Notes: a model not told the origin generated them from the sequence alone. Counted from the stretch's first letter, positions 6,410 to 14,359 are shown. The stretch is DNA of 14,406 nt from Mariprofundaceae bacterium (GCA_030950965.1 JAUZQP010000080.1:1-14406), one strand, 5' to 3'. Numbers and translations: made by a program.

Positions 6410-6961
6410 TTATTCTTTACCCATGTTTTCATCGGCATAAATAGCAATGCCATCCTCTTCATCGTTATACAGCAGCACCCAGTCTTTGCCCGCTTCAAGG
6501 GTTGTGGGTTTCACCATCGCTTTGTGTTCAATTTCTCGGCCGTCTTGATCAACCATTAAAATTTCACAAATTCCTGCCAAAGCAACATCACCAGCCTTTA
6601 AGTGAATGGTGAGCTGGCAATCAACACCAAAATCTTCAAAGCCCTTGTCACTGCCTTCGCGTAACACATCATTGGAAGATGTTAGAATATCGCCATCCAT
6701 CACGCCAGCGGTATGATTAATGCTGATAAATTGCGCCTTGTCCTGCATGGCATGTAGGATGTCATGAGCGGCAATATATTTAGGGTAGCTAAAACCCTCT
6801 TGCCCATGCAATTTATGGAAAATAGCAATATTCACATGGGGGGCTTTTTTGCCCCCTGTAATATCGCCAGCCTTAATGCTGGCTTGGGTTCCCCAAGTAA
6901 TGAACGACAACCCCATCACAGCAGCAATCGACAACAAGGTGATCTTTTTCAACGCATTCAT
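6410..6961 (-). CDS. Secreted 183-residue paralog 3, unknown function
   Basis: The third family member. The frame is open upstream to 7228, but the true start is the ATG at 6961, with GGGAGGCG just upstream and a signal peptide directly after it. That start gives the same 183-residue length as both paralogs and avoids translating through a palindrome. The signal peptide (MNALKKITLL start, ending GTQA before SIKAG) is unrelated to those of paralogs 1 and 2, but has the same 27-residue length. The mature part differs from paralog 2 at seven positions, including H62 to Y and two of the last five residues. The eight shared histidines and cysteines 115 and 132 are present. It is divergent from ndk across a 416-bp gap. 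No known family is recognised. Confidence 0.85.
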   Translation of the reverse strand: MNALKKITLLSIAAVMGLSFITWGTQASIKAGDITGGKKAPHVNIAIFHKLHGQEGFSYPKYIAAHDILHAMQDKAQFISINHTAGVMDGDILTSSNDVLREGSDKGFEDFGVDCQLTIHLKAGDVALAGICEILMVDQDGREIEHKAMVKPTTLEAGKDWVLLYNDEEDGIAIYADENMGKE

Positions 6962-6988
6962 AAACGCCTCCCTAATATAACAATGAAG

Positions 6989-7108
6989 TATCCGTTCATC
7001 TACTCCCCTGTTTTCCCACCTGCGGCGTTGAAAGTGCTCATTTACCCAAGCGTAAACTGCGCGCTTTCGCCTTGCAGGGTGAAAAAACAGGGGGCAGTTG
7101 AACGGATA
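6989..7108. repeat. 120-bp imperfect palindrome upstream of paralog 3
   Basis: The ends are a perfect 10-bp inverted repeat (TATCCGTTCA 6989-6998, TGAACGGATA 7099-7108). Complementarity continues inward through CCCCTGTTTT/AAAACAGGGG, CACCTGC/GCAGGGTG and GGCG..GAAAG/CTTTCGCC to a central CATTTAC/GTAAACTG hairpin. It shares no obvious sequence with the CTAGGAGG element. It could be another MITE-like unit or a large regulatory structure in front of paralog 3, whose start lies only 28 bp away. Confidence 0.75.
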
Positions 7109-7155
7109 CACAATGAATGATAACAAGTGGCGATGCTGTCCCTCGCCCATGCAAT

Positions 7156-7215
7156 CAAAAACTAAAGAAAATACCCTTGCAGGTGTAAAAAACACACTTT
7201 TCTTTTTAGTTTTTG
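7156..7215. repeat. AT-rich inverted repeat
   Basis: The arms CAAAAACTAAAGAAAA (7156-7171) and TTTTCTTTTTAGTTTTTG (7198-7215) are complementary apart from a two-base bulge, enclosing a small GTGT-AAAAAA-CACAC hairpin. Its role is unclear; it is AT-rich and lacks the GC stem expected of an intrinsic terminator. Confidence 0.6.
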
Positions 7216-7295
7216 TTGTTCTCCTCACCTCCCTTTCCTTGCTTGAATGGCAAAAAAACTAGGAAACCACAAGCATCACACGGTGGAGTCCTTGG

Positions 7296-7324
7296 TTTAC
7301 TATTGAGCCACAGACTTCTATACT
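7296..7324 (+). promoter_or_regulatory. Candidate sigma-70 promoter for ndk run
   Basis: TTTACT (7296-7301) and TATACT (7319-7324) are separated by 17 bp, giving four and five matches to the -35 and -10 consensus. It would give a leader of about 45 bases before the ndk start. No other likely promoter is seen before the seven-gene run. By inspection only. Confidence 0.4.
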
Positions 7325-7377
7325 GCCGCGCCCGCGTCCCGGGTATTTATACTTATTATATCTCAAGGAGATTATTA

Positions 7378-7809
7378 ATGGCTGTTCAACGCACGTTATC
7401 TATTATCAAGCCAGATGCTGTCGCTAAAAATGTAGTGGGTGACATCATCCGTCGTTTTGAAGAAAATGGTTTGTCTGTGATTGCTGTACGCCTGCAGCAA
7501 CTGTCTGCTGCTGAAGCGGGTCGTTTTTACGCCGTTCATGCAGAGCGTCCTTTTTATGGTGACCTATGCAGCTTTATGTCCTCAGGCCCTGCTTTAGCGA
7601 TGGTCTTGGAGGGTCAAAATGCGATTGCTTTGAACCGCCAGCTCATGGGTGCAACCAACCCGAAAGAGGCAGAAGCAGGCACGATTCGTGCCGATCATGC
7701 TGATTCTATTGATGCCAATGCCGTTCATGGTTCCGATTCAGCAGAAAATGCAGCGAATGAAATTGCATTCTTTTTTGCCGACCTTGAACTTAACAGCCGC
7801 ATTGCCTGA
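7378..7809 (+). CDS. ndk: Nucleoside diphosphate kinase
   Basis: Transfers the gamma-phosphate between nucleoside tri- and diphosphates through a phosphohistidine, keeping NTP and dNTP pools balanced. The 143 residues match the usual bacterial length. The catalytic histidine is H117 in NAVHGSDS; the N-terminal [11 protein letters not shown] strand and the RPFYGDL and [16 protein letters not shown] segments are canonical. An in-frame extension to 7213 exists, but ATG 7378 is preceded by AAGGAG and begins exactly where the family begins. It is the first gene of a seven-gene plus-strand run, with lysS 14 bp downstream. Confidence 0.98.
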   Translation: MAVQRTLSIIKPDAVAKNVVGDIIRRFEENGLSVIAVRLQQLSAAEAGRFYAVHAERPFYGDLCSFMSSGPALAMVLEGQNAIALNRQLMGATNPKEAEAGTIRADHADSIDANAVHGSDSAENAANEIAFFFADLELNSRIA

Positions 7810-7823
7810 TTGACTGAGACACT

Positions 7824-9338
7824 ATGAGCGAAGAACACCGCACCGCCGACACCACTAAAACCCCCGAACAAATCACGGTCCGCCGAGAAAAACTGACGCA
7901 GATGCGCGAGCAAGGCTTGGCATACCGCAACCACTGGCGCAATAGCACCACGTTGACCAGCCTGTTGAACCAGTACGATGATACGGATGATGCAACGCTG
8001 AAAGAGGTCAAGGCTGTCGTGCGCGTTTCAGGTCGTATCGTCGCCCACCGCGTGATGGGTAAATCCAGCTTTATTCGTGTTCAAAGCGAAGGTAGCGCGC
8101 TGCAATTGTTCCTCAATCGCGACATGATGCATGATGCCGATGTTTATTTGGCAAGCAAAAAGTGGGATTTAGGTGATATTGTCGGGGCTGAAGGTGAGGT
8201 GTTCCGTACACGCACGGGTGAACTATCCGTGCGTGTTGTTCATATCGAAATAGTTGCCAAATGTTTGCGCCCCTTGCCTGAAAAATGGCATGGCTTAGCC
8301 GACAAAGAATTACGTTACCGCCAGCGTTATGTTGATTTGATTGTCTCCGAAGAGTCACGTCATACCTTCCTCACGCGCTCACGTATTTTGTCCCTGTTTC
8401 GTCGTTCACTGGAAGATAAAGGGTTTATCGAGGTGGAAACACCCATGCTCCATGCCCAAGCGACAGGCGCGGCAGCCCGTCCTTTCACGACCCATCATAA
8501 CGCGCTGGATATTCCGTTGGTACTGCGTATTGCACCAGAGTTGCATTTAAAACGGCTATTGGTCGGCGGCTTTGAGCGTGTGTTTGAAATCAACCGTAAC
8601 TTCCGCAACGAAGGCGTTGATGCCACGCATAACCCTGAGTTCACGATGGTAGAATTCTACCAAGCGTATGCTGATTTTCAGATAGCGATGGACAACACCG
8701 AATCGATTCTGCGCGAGATTGCAACAGGGATTAACACGCCACAAGTTACCTGGGAAGGGGTGGATATTGATTTCACCCAACCCTTTACACGCCTGCGCCT
8801 AGATGAATCAGTGTTTGAAAAACGCCCTGATTTACGCGGTCATGCCGATGACAAAGCAACGCTAGCGACCGTTTGCCTGCAGGTTGCGCCTGACCTTAAA
8901 CCCTTGATTACATGGAAGGCTGGGCATTATTTACTGGCGTTGTTTGAAGCGCTAGTCGAAAAAGAGCTCACGCAACCGACGTTTATCACGCATTACCCTG
9001 TCGAAGTATCCCCCTTAGCTCGGCGCAATGATGATGAACCAACCGTAACCGACCGCTTTGAACTGTTTGTCGCAGGGCGTGAAATTGCCAATGGCTTCTC
9101 CGAGCTGAACGACCCCGACGACCAACAAGGTCGCTTCCTTGAGCAGGTTAAGGCTAAAGCGGCAGGCGATGACGAAGCCACCGATATTGATTACGATTAC
9201 ATTCGCGCACTGGAATACGGTATGCCTTGCGCGGCAGGTGTTGGCATTGGTGTGGATCGTGTGGTGATGATGATGACAGGGCAACACGCCATTCGTGATG
9301 TACTATTATTCCCCCACATGCGACCTGAACAAAGCTAA
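7824..9338 (+). CDS. lysS: Lysyl-tRNA synthetase, class II
   Basis: Charges tRNA-Lys with lysine in the cytoplasm. 504 residues, the usual length. An N-terminal OB-fold anticodon-binding domain (VRVSGRIVAHRVMGKSSF, about residues 65-145) is followed by the class II catalytic core. Motif 1 lies around residues 183-210 (ending VETPML), motif 2 at about 254 (FEINRNFRNEG, then HNPEFTMVEFYQAYADF, typical of LysRS) and motif 3 at about 474 (GIGVDRVVMM). All are intact. The ATG at 7824 has only a weak ribosome site. It sits 14 bp after ndk and 22 bp before the CBS gene. lysS next to lolC and lolD is a familiar arrangement in some proteobacteria; here other genes lie between them. Confidence 0.98.
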   Translation: MSEEHRTADTTKTPEQITVRREKLTQMREQGLAYRNHWRNSTTLTSLLNQYDDTDDATLKEVKAVVRVSGRIVAHRVMGKSSFIRVQSEGSALQLFLNRDMMHDADVYLASKKWDLGDIVGAEGEVFRTRTGELSVRVVHIEIVAKCLRPLPEKWHGLADKELRYRQRYVDLIVSEESRHTFLTRSRILSLFRRSLEDKGFIEVETPMLHAQATGAAARPFTTHHNALDIPLVLRIAPELHLKRLLVGGFERVFEINRNFRNEGVDATHNPEFTMVEFYQAYADFQIAMDNTESILREIATGINTPQVTWEGVDIDFTQPFTRLRLDESVFEKRPDLRGHADDKATLATVCLQVAPDLKPLITWKAGHYLLALFEALVEKELTQPTFITHYPVEVSPLARRNDDEPTVTDRFELFVAGREIANGFSELNDPDDQQGRFLEQVKAKAAGDDEATDIDYDYIRALEYGMPCAAGVGIGVDRVVMMMTGQHAIRDVLLFPHMRPEQS

Positions 9339-9360
9339 GCACTCTACCCTAGGAGAGAAC

Positions 9361-9831
9361 ATGCGCGCAAAAGACATCATGAAAACAGCGGTGATAACGG
9401 CCTACGAACAAGAGGTGCTCGTTGACCTCATCGCTCGCGTACGTGAAACTCATGTGCGCATGTTCCCTGTGATTAACCAAGAACGCGTGGTGGTTGGCGC
9501 CGTATCGACCTTTTCGATCATGGAGCATCTGCTGCCCGCTTACATTCTTTCGGGTGACCTTGGCGACTTAGCCTTCGCTCCTGATATGGATCTGCTACTC
9601 AGCAGTTACATGGAAGGGCGTAATCTTGCTGTGACGAGCTTGATGGACGCGCCACCGTTGCTGGTTAACGCCGAAGAATCGATCCTTGCTGTCGCTGCTG
9701 CCTTGATGCGCTATGGCAAGCATGAGTGTGCCATTGTCATCGATCAACAACAGCACTTATTGGGCGTGATTTCCGCTGAAGATATTTTGAATAGTTTAAG
9801 CAATGCCGTGGAGAAAAATAGTGCACAGTGA
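9361..9831 (+). CDS. Two-CBS-domain protein
   Basis: A 156-residue cytoplasmic protein made of a pair of CBS domains, which in other proteins bind adenine nucleotides and control a partner. CBS 1 covers about residues 4-58 (DIMKTAVITAYEQ; RMFPVINQERVVVGAVS). CBS 2 covers about 90-150 (SLMDAPPLLVNAEESI; CAIVIDQQQHLLGVISAEDIL). A roughly 30-residue acidic linker (SGDLGDLAFAPDMDLLLSSY) separates them. The start ATG 9361 follows AGGAGA; a longer in-frame start at 9295 would overlap lysS and is rejected. Its 3' end overlaps the permease gene, so the two are likely co-translated and the CBS pair may sense energy state for the transporter. That link is inference from gene order. Confidence 0.92.
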   Translation: MRAKDIMKTAVITAYEQEVLVDLIARVRETHVRMFPVINQERVVVGAVSTFSIMEHLLPAYILSGDLGDLAFAPDMDLLLSSYMEGRNLAVTSLMDAPPLLVNAEESILAVAAALMRYGKHECAIVIDQQQHLLGVISAEDILNSLSNAVEKNSAQ

Positions 9832-11167
9832 AGCGATGCCGCAGGCCCAACATGTGATTTTTGGCCTAGACCCTTTGTGGTTGGCCGTGTCCATCTTATT
9901 GATGGTGTACGGTGTGATTATGATGGAGAAATTCAATCGTGCTGTACTCGCGTTGCTTGGCGCAGGGCTGATGATCTTATGCGGTGTGATCACCCAGCAG
10001 CAAGCCATTGCAGGCGTGGACTTCAACACCATCGGCTTGCTTACCGGTATGATGATTATTGTAGCAATCAGCCAAAAAACAGGCATGTTTCAATACGTCG
10101 CCATCCGCGCTGCTAAATCGGTTAAGGGTGAACCGTGGGGGGTGCTGCTGATGCTGTCCGTGGTCACCGCTGTGTTTTCTGCCTTTTTGGACAATGTAAC
10201 TACCGTGTTGTTGATTGCACCTGTTACCTTGCTGATTACCGATGCCTTGGGTGTACGCCCTTACCCCTATTTATTCGCTCAAATTCTTGCCTCTAATATC
10301 GGCGGAACGGCGACGTTGATTGGTGACCCGCCCAATATTATGATCGGTTCGGCGGCGCACTTAAGCTTTACTGATTTTCTACTGAACCTTGCCCCCATCA
10401 TCCCTGTTATTTTCATCGTTACGATGGCAATCGTCTGGTGGATCTTTGGTCGTGACCTCAGTGCCAGCGAAGAAAAACGCCAAATGCTGATGAAATTCAA
10501 CGAAAAAGAGGCCATTACCGATGTGCCGTTGCTGAAAAAAAGCCTGTTGGTCTTGGGTTTAGTCATTGCTGGCTTTTCGGTTGCTCATAACCTAGGTCTC
10601 GAGCCTGCTACCATTGCCATGTTTGGTGCGGCTCTGTTGTTGCTGCTGCAAACATGGGGAAGCAGCACGGATGAAAAGGAGCACGCCTACGAGAAAATTA
10701 TGGGCGAAATCGAATGGACGACTATTTTCTTTTTCGTCGGTCTATTCATAGTGGTTACCGGTGTGGAACATACGGGTGCGATTGGCTGGCTAGCCGAGCA
10801 AACCCTGGCTTTAACAGGTGGTGATTTTAACGCTACGTTAGCCGCTGTATTATGGATTTCTGCTATTGCCTCAGCTTTGGTTGACAACATCCCCTTTGTT
10901 GCCACCATGATTCCTATGATTGAAGGCATGGAAGATACCTTTGGCGGCGCAGATGCGATTGTTCCCTTGTGGTGGGCATTGGCTTTGGGTGCTTGCCTGG
11001 GTGGTAATGGCTCCCTCATTGGTGCGTCAGCCAACCTCATTGTTGCTGGCTTTGCGCAACGTGCAGGGCATCCGATTGCTTTTTTAACCTTTATGCGCCA
11101 TGCCTTTCTGCTAATGCTGATTAGCATCGCCATTGCCCACGTCTATCTATATGTTCGTTACCTGTAG
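9821..11167 (+). CDS. ArsB/NhaD-type ion or anion permease
   Basis: An inner-membrane carrier of the ion transporter superfamily (citrate transporter/SLC13/ArsB/NhaD group), about 448 residues with ten or more hydrophobic segments. Two related motifs typical of the duplicated fold are visible: SNIGGTATLIGDPPNIMIGS in the first half and GGNGSLIGASANLIVAG near the end. Each half also has an FLDNVTT or LVDNIPF helix break with aspartate and asparagine. The substrate cannot be told: Na+/H+ exchange, arsenite, and dicarboxylates all occur in related families, and no arsenic genes are nearby. Start choice is uncertain: GTG 9821 has GGAG eight bases upstream and is used here; ATG 9803 and ATG 9836 are alternatives. 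It overlaps the CBS gene by 11 bp and precedes lolC by 15 bp. Confidence 0.88.
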   Translation: MHSEAMPQAQHVIFGLDPLWLAVSILLMVYGVIMMEKFNRAVLALLGAGLMILCGVITQQQAIAGVDFNTIGLLTGMMIIVAISQKTGMFQYVAIRAAKSVKGEPWGVLLMLSVVTAVFSAFLDNVTTVLLIAPVTLLITDALGVRPYPYLFAQILASNIGGTATLIGDPPNIMIGSAAHLSFTDFLLNLAPIIPVIFIVTMAIVWWIFGRDLSASEEKRQMLMKFNEKEAITDVPLLKKSLLVLGLVIAGFSVAHNLGLEPATIAMFGAALLLLLQTWGSSTDEKEHAYEKIMGEIEWTTIFFFVGLFIVVTGVEHTGAIGWLAEQTLALTGGDFNATLAAVLWISAIASALVDNIPFVATMIPMIEGMEDTFGGADAIVPLWWALALGACLGGNGSLIGASANLIVAGFAQRAGHPIAFLTFMRHAFLLMLISIAIAHVYLYVRYL

Positions 11168-11182
11168 GCTGAGGAGCTCACC

Positions 11183-12424
11183 ATGATTGCAGCGCACGAA
11201 TGGATGCTGGCACGTCGTTACTTAAAGTCCCGCCGCGATGAACGCTTTGTCTCCTTAATCGGCTGGAGTTCTGCGATTGGCGTAGCGATTGGCGTGGCAG
11301 CATTGATTATTGTGCTATCGGTGATGTATGGCTTTGATGTCGAACTCAAAGATAAAATCCTCGGCTTCTCCTCCCATGTTGATGTACAAGGCGCAGATAA
11401 CACCTTGGATGATTGGCAATCATGGATGGAACAAAGCGAAGCCTTGCCAGGTGTTATTGCGGCTGCACCCTATTTAAGCACGCAGGTGCTCGCTAATCGT
11501 GGTTCAGCATCCAGTGGCGCGATTCTCAAAGGGGTATTGGCAGCCCGCGAACATCATATTGCCAGTAAAATTGTCGCGGGACGTTTCCTTAACGACCAGC
11601 CTGGCGTGCGTTTTGAAGTCGTCATGGGCAAAGATTTAGCCCGCAAGTTAGGTTTAGATATTGGCGATCAAGTGCGCCTACTATCACCATCGGGCGGTGT
11701 TTCACCGGCAGGCATGACCCCGCGCATGCGCTCCTTTAAACTGGTTGGTGTGTTTGAGTCAGGCTTTTACGAGTATGATATTGGCATGATTTTGGCTCCG
11801 CTGAGTGCGGTACAACGCTTAGAGCGCGTAGGCGACCGCATTACAGGGATCGAACTGATGCTCGCCGACCGTGACCAAGCGACAGCCTTAGCGATTCATG
11901 CCCGCAGTGTGTTGCCTATGGGCGCATGGGTCACCGATTGGCAACAGCGTAACCGTTCCTTTTTCCACGCCTTGGAGATGGAGCGCGTAGTGATGGGGAT
12001 TATTCTTTCGTTGATTGTGTTGGTGGCAGTCTTTAACATGATCTCCTCCCTCGTGATGGTGGTGATGGAGCGGCGCAAAGAGATCGCTATTTTTAAAACA
12101 TTGGGTGCTACCCATGGATCGGTGATGCGCGTATTCCTTGTGATGGGGTGCTTACTCAGTGGACTAGGCACCTGCGCTGGGGCAGTATTCGGTTTGTTGT
12201 TAGCTTGGAAGTTGGATGTTATTGTTGCTAGCTTTGAGAATATTACCCATATTAAAATCCTGCCCAAGGATGTGTATTACATTGACCATGTGCCTTCGAT
12301 TATTGATCCACTGTCTGTCGTCATTATTGTGCTTTGCAGCTTCATACTGGGGCTTGCTGCGACATTTTACCCCGCGTGGCGTGCTGCCAATGTGCCACCT
12401 GCCGAAGCACTGCGTTATGAATAA
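11183..12424 (+). CDS. lolC: LolC/LolE-family lipoprotein-release permease
   Basis: The membrane subunit of the LolCDE-type ABC complex, which extracts mature lipoproteins from the inner membrane and hands them to the LolA chaperone. 413 residues. The order is typical: cytoplasmic start (ARRYLKSRRDERFVSLI), TM1 at about 25-48, a large periplasmic domain to about 265, then three TM helices (from about 268, 315 and 370). The coupling segment MERRKEIAIFKTLGAT is in the cytoplasmic loop, and the end PAWRAANVPPAEALRYE is characteristic. A GAGGAG site precedes the ATG. Only one LolC/E gene is in the window, so the complex may use two copies of this protein (as proposed for LolF-type systems), unless a second gene lies elsewhere. 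A cyclic-nucleotide-binding gene separates it from lolD. Confidence 0.94.
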   Translation: MIAAHEWMLARRYLKSRRDERFVSLIGWSSAIGVAIGVAALIIVLSVMYGFDVELKDKILGFSSHVDVQGADNTLDDWQSWMEQSEALPGVIAAAPYLSTQVLANRGSASSGAILKGVLAAREHHIASKIVAGRFLNDQPGVRFEVVMGKDLARKLGLDIGDQVRLLSPSGGVSPAGMTPRMRSFKLVGVFESGFYEYDIGMILAPLSAVQRLERVGDRITGIELMLADRDQATALAIHARSVLPMGAWVTDWQQRNRSFFHALEMERVVMGIILSLIVLVAVFNMISSLVMVVMERRKEIAIFKTLGATHGSVMRVFLVMGCLLSGLGTCAGAVFGLLLAWKLDVIVASFENITHIKILPKDVYYIDHVPSIIDPLSVVIIVLCSFILGLAATFYPAWRAANVPPAEALRYE

Positions 12425-12438
12425 TATCAAGGTGCTGT

Positions 12439-13662
12439 ATGTCACTCCCTAATCTTCGCAACAAAGCAAAACGCGCGTTACTTGATGGGAAGTATGATCT
12501 TGCGCGTGATTTTTTTGCCCAAGTTCACGAACTAGACCCCACGGATATTCGCGTCTTTGCTAAGTTAGCCGAGATGAAAGAAAAGACGGGGGACACCAAG
12601 GGCGCAATTAAAGATTACATCCAAATTGCCTCCACCTATGCCGAGCAAGGCTTCGTGGTGCAAGCCATTGCTATCAATAAAATCATCCTGCGACTTGACC
12701 CTCAACAAACCGATGTCAAAGAGAAGCTGCAAGAGCTATCATCTGAACGCGGCGAAGATTGGGCAACATCAACAGCCACCGTTGAAGCAGCCGCTCAAGT
12801 GGATAATCCACTCAACATGTCATCGACCGCACGCTTCAAGGTGGGGTTTACGCGCACACCATTACTTTCTGGCTTATCAGGTGAAGAGCTGGATGCCTTT
12901 ATTGACTCATTGGAGCTCAAAGAGTTTGCTGCTGGTGAAACTATTTACCACGAAGGTCGCGCTGGTGAATACCTGTATTTAATTGGCATGGGCTCCGTAC
13001 GTTTACAAACGCAGTTACCCAATGGGCAAGTGCGCATCTATTCGCATTTACAAGACAGTGACTTTTTCGGCGAACATGCGTTCATGTCTCACCTCAAGCA
13101 TGATAATACTGCCGTTGCCGAGACAGAAACAGGCGTGCTGATGCTCGACCGCAAAACATTTGAACAATGGGTTGCCAAATACCCTCAAATCATGAACACG
13201 GTAGAGGATTTTTATCGTAAACGGGTACTCGCAAAAGTGCTGGCTGTAACGCCGCTGTTTGAAGGCGTACCCGATAACATTCGTCTTTTACTGGCTGAAC
13301 GCTTTAGCCTTTGCCGTTTCAATCGTGGTGATGTTATTGTCCGCGAAGGTGAGCACGGTGAAACATTTTACCTCATTCGTTCGGGGCGCGTATTGGTCAC
13401 CACAAGCAAAAACGATGCTACAGGTGGTCAACTGGCTTTGGGTCAAATGGGTGCGGGATCATTCTTTGGCGAAGTGTCGCTATTAACCAACAAACCGCGC
13501 ACTGCCACCGTAGTAGCGGGGCAAAATGTTGAGCTGATGGAGCTGACGCGAGAAAACTTTAACGCGATTGCCAAACGCTTCCCTTCGGTGAAAAAAATTG
13601 TTGAAGCTTATCAAAAGAAACGGGTGCAAAAAACCATCAAAGCCCTGATGCAGCGCCGTTAA
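12439..13662 (+). CDS. TPR plus double cyclic-nucleotide-binding protein
   Basis: A soluble 407-residue protein. Residues about 5-100 form TPR-like helices (KRALLDGKYDLARDFFAQVHELDP and a following pair). Two cyclic-nucleotide-binding folds follow, about 135-250 and 265-380, and a basic helical tail (KKRVQKTIKALMQRR). The second fold has the full phosphate-binding cassette: FGEVSLL at 343-349 and PRTA at 353-356. The first keeps FGE (210-212), but the arginine position reads DNTA (222-225), so it probably cannot bind cAMP/cGMP in the standard way. No helix-turn-helix or catalytic output domain is seen, so signalling would be through protein contact. It starts 14 bp after lolC with AAGGTG upstream, and ends one base before lolD, so it is made together with the Lol transporter. 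A role in regulating or localising it is speculation. Confidence 0.93.
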   Translation: MSLPNLRNKAKRALLDGKYDLARDFFAQVHELDPTDIRVFAKLAEMKEKTGDTKGAIKDYIQIASTYAEQGFVVQAIAINKIILRLDPQQTDVKEKLQELSSERGEDWATSTATVEAAAQVDNPLNMSSTARFKVGFTRTPLLSGLSGEELDAFIDSLELKEFAAGETIYHEGRAGEYLYLIGMGSVRLQTQLPNGQVRIYSHLQDSDFFGEHAFMSHLKHDNTAVAETETGVLMLDRKTFEQWVAKYPQIMNTVEDFYRKRVLAKVLAVTPLFEGVPDNIRLLLAERFSLCRFNRGDVIVREGEHGETFYLIRSGRVLVTTSKNDATGGQLALGQMGAGSFFGEVSLLTNKPRTATVVAGQNVELMELTRENFNAIAKRFPSVKKIVEAYQKKRVQKTIKALMQRR

Positions 13663-13663
13663 C

Positions 13664-14359
13664 ATGGAAAAAACAGAGAAAACAGCTTTTTTTAACGTGC
13701 AGGGCTTATGTAAATCTTATACCACCAGCAGCACAAGCATCGCCGTGCTCAAAGATGTATCGTTATCTTTATCTCGCGGAGAGTTTTTATCGATTGTCGG
13801 AGAATCTGGCAGCGGTAAAAGCACCTTGTTACAAATCCTTGGCACGTTGGATGATGCCGACCAAGGCTCTATTCACCTCAATGATGTGGAAATACTGGGG
13901 TTGGGTGCATCAGCGCGGGCAGTGCTGCGCAATAAACAGCTCGGCTTTATTTACCAAGCGCATCATTTAATTCCCGAACTCACTGCGATTGAAAATATTA
14001 TGTTGCCGCTGATGATTCGTGGTGATGAAAAAAAGAGTATCCGCAACCGCGCCCTATCGTTACTAGAGCGTATGAAGCTAACCGATCGTGCCGATCATGT
14101 TCCCGCCCACCTTTCAGGCGGAGAGGCGCAGCGCGTCGCCGTAGCTCGGGCTCTAGCGACTAAACCCCGTCTATTATTAGCCGATGAGCCGACAGGAAAC
14201 CTCGACGAAGCCACCGCTCGATCGGTGTTTCAAGCACTGCGTGAACTGTGCCAAGAAGAGCAAGCAGCCGTCATCATGGTCACCCACAGTAGCGCGCTGG
14301 CACAAGCGACCGACCGCACGGTGCGGTTACACCATGGCAGCTTACAGCCGCAAGACTAA
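13664..14359 (+). CDS. lolD: Lipoprotein-release ABC ATPase LolD
   Basis: The ATP-binding subunit that powers lipoprotein release by LolC-type permeases on the cytoplasmic face of the inner membrane. 231 residues, normal length. Walker A is GESGSGKS at 46-53, the signature [16 protein letters not shown] starts at 150, Walker B LLLADEP is at 170-176 with catalytic E175, and the switch histidine is H208 (VTHS). The family motif region [18 protein letters not shown], typical of the LolD/MacB/FtsE group, is present. It starts one base after the cyclic-nucleotide gene's stop, without its own clear ribosome site, so it probably relies on coupled translation. LolD is favoured over MacB because of the nearby lolC. 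Confidence 0.96.
   Translation: MEKTEKTAFFNVQGLCKSYTTSSTSIAVLKDVSLSLSRGEFLSIVGESGSGKSTLLQILGTLDDADQGSIHLNDVEILGLGASARAVLRNKQLGFIYQAHHLIPELTAIENIMLPLMIRGDEKKSIRNRALSLLERMKLTDRADHVPAHLSGGEAQRVAVARALATKPRLLLADEPTGNLDEATARSVFQALRELCQEEQAAVIMVTHSSALAQATDRTVRLHHGSLQPQD

Larger units (their letters stand above)
6962..7377. other. 416-bp divergent intergenic region, paralog 3 / ndk
   Basis: It contains no gene I can support. From left to right it holds a 120-bp imperfect palindrome, a second AT-rich inverted repeat at 7156-7215, and a candidate ndk promoter. The open frames that cross it (a long upstream extension of paralog 3 on minus, and an upstream extension of ndk from 7213 on plus) lack ribosome sites at their ends and are treated as chance. 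Confidence 0.75.

Noticed and set aside
6962..7228. 89-residue N-terminal extension of paralog 3
   Set aside because: It would put the signal peptide in mid-protein and translate the 120-bp palindrome. The ATG at 6961 has a good ribosome site and gives the same 183-residue length as the paralogs.
7213..7377. Upstream extension of ndk
   Set aside because: The family begins exactly at the ATG at 7378, which has AAGGAG upstream; the extension covers the probable promoter.
10687..11133. Minus-strand 148-codon frame inside the permease
   Set aside because: It is antisense to the conserved permease motifs; the composition is that of a reversed membrane protein gene.
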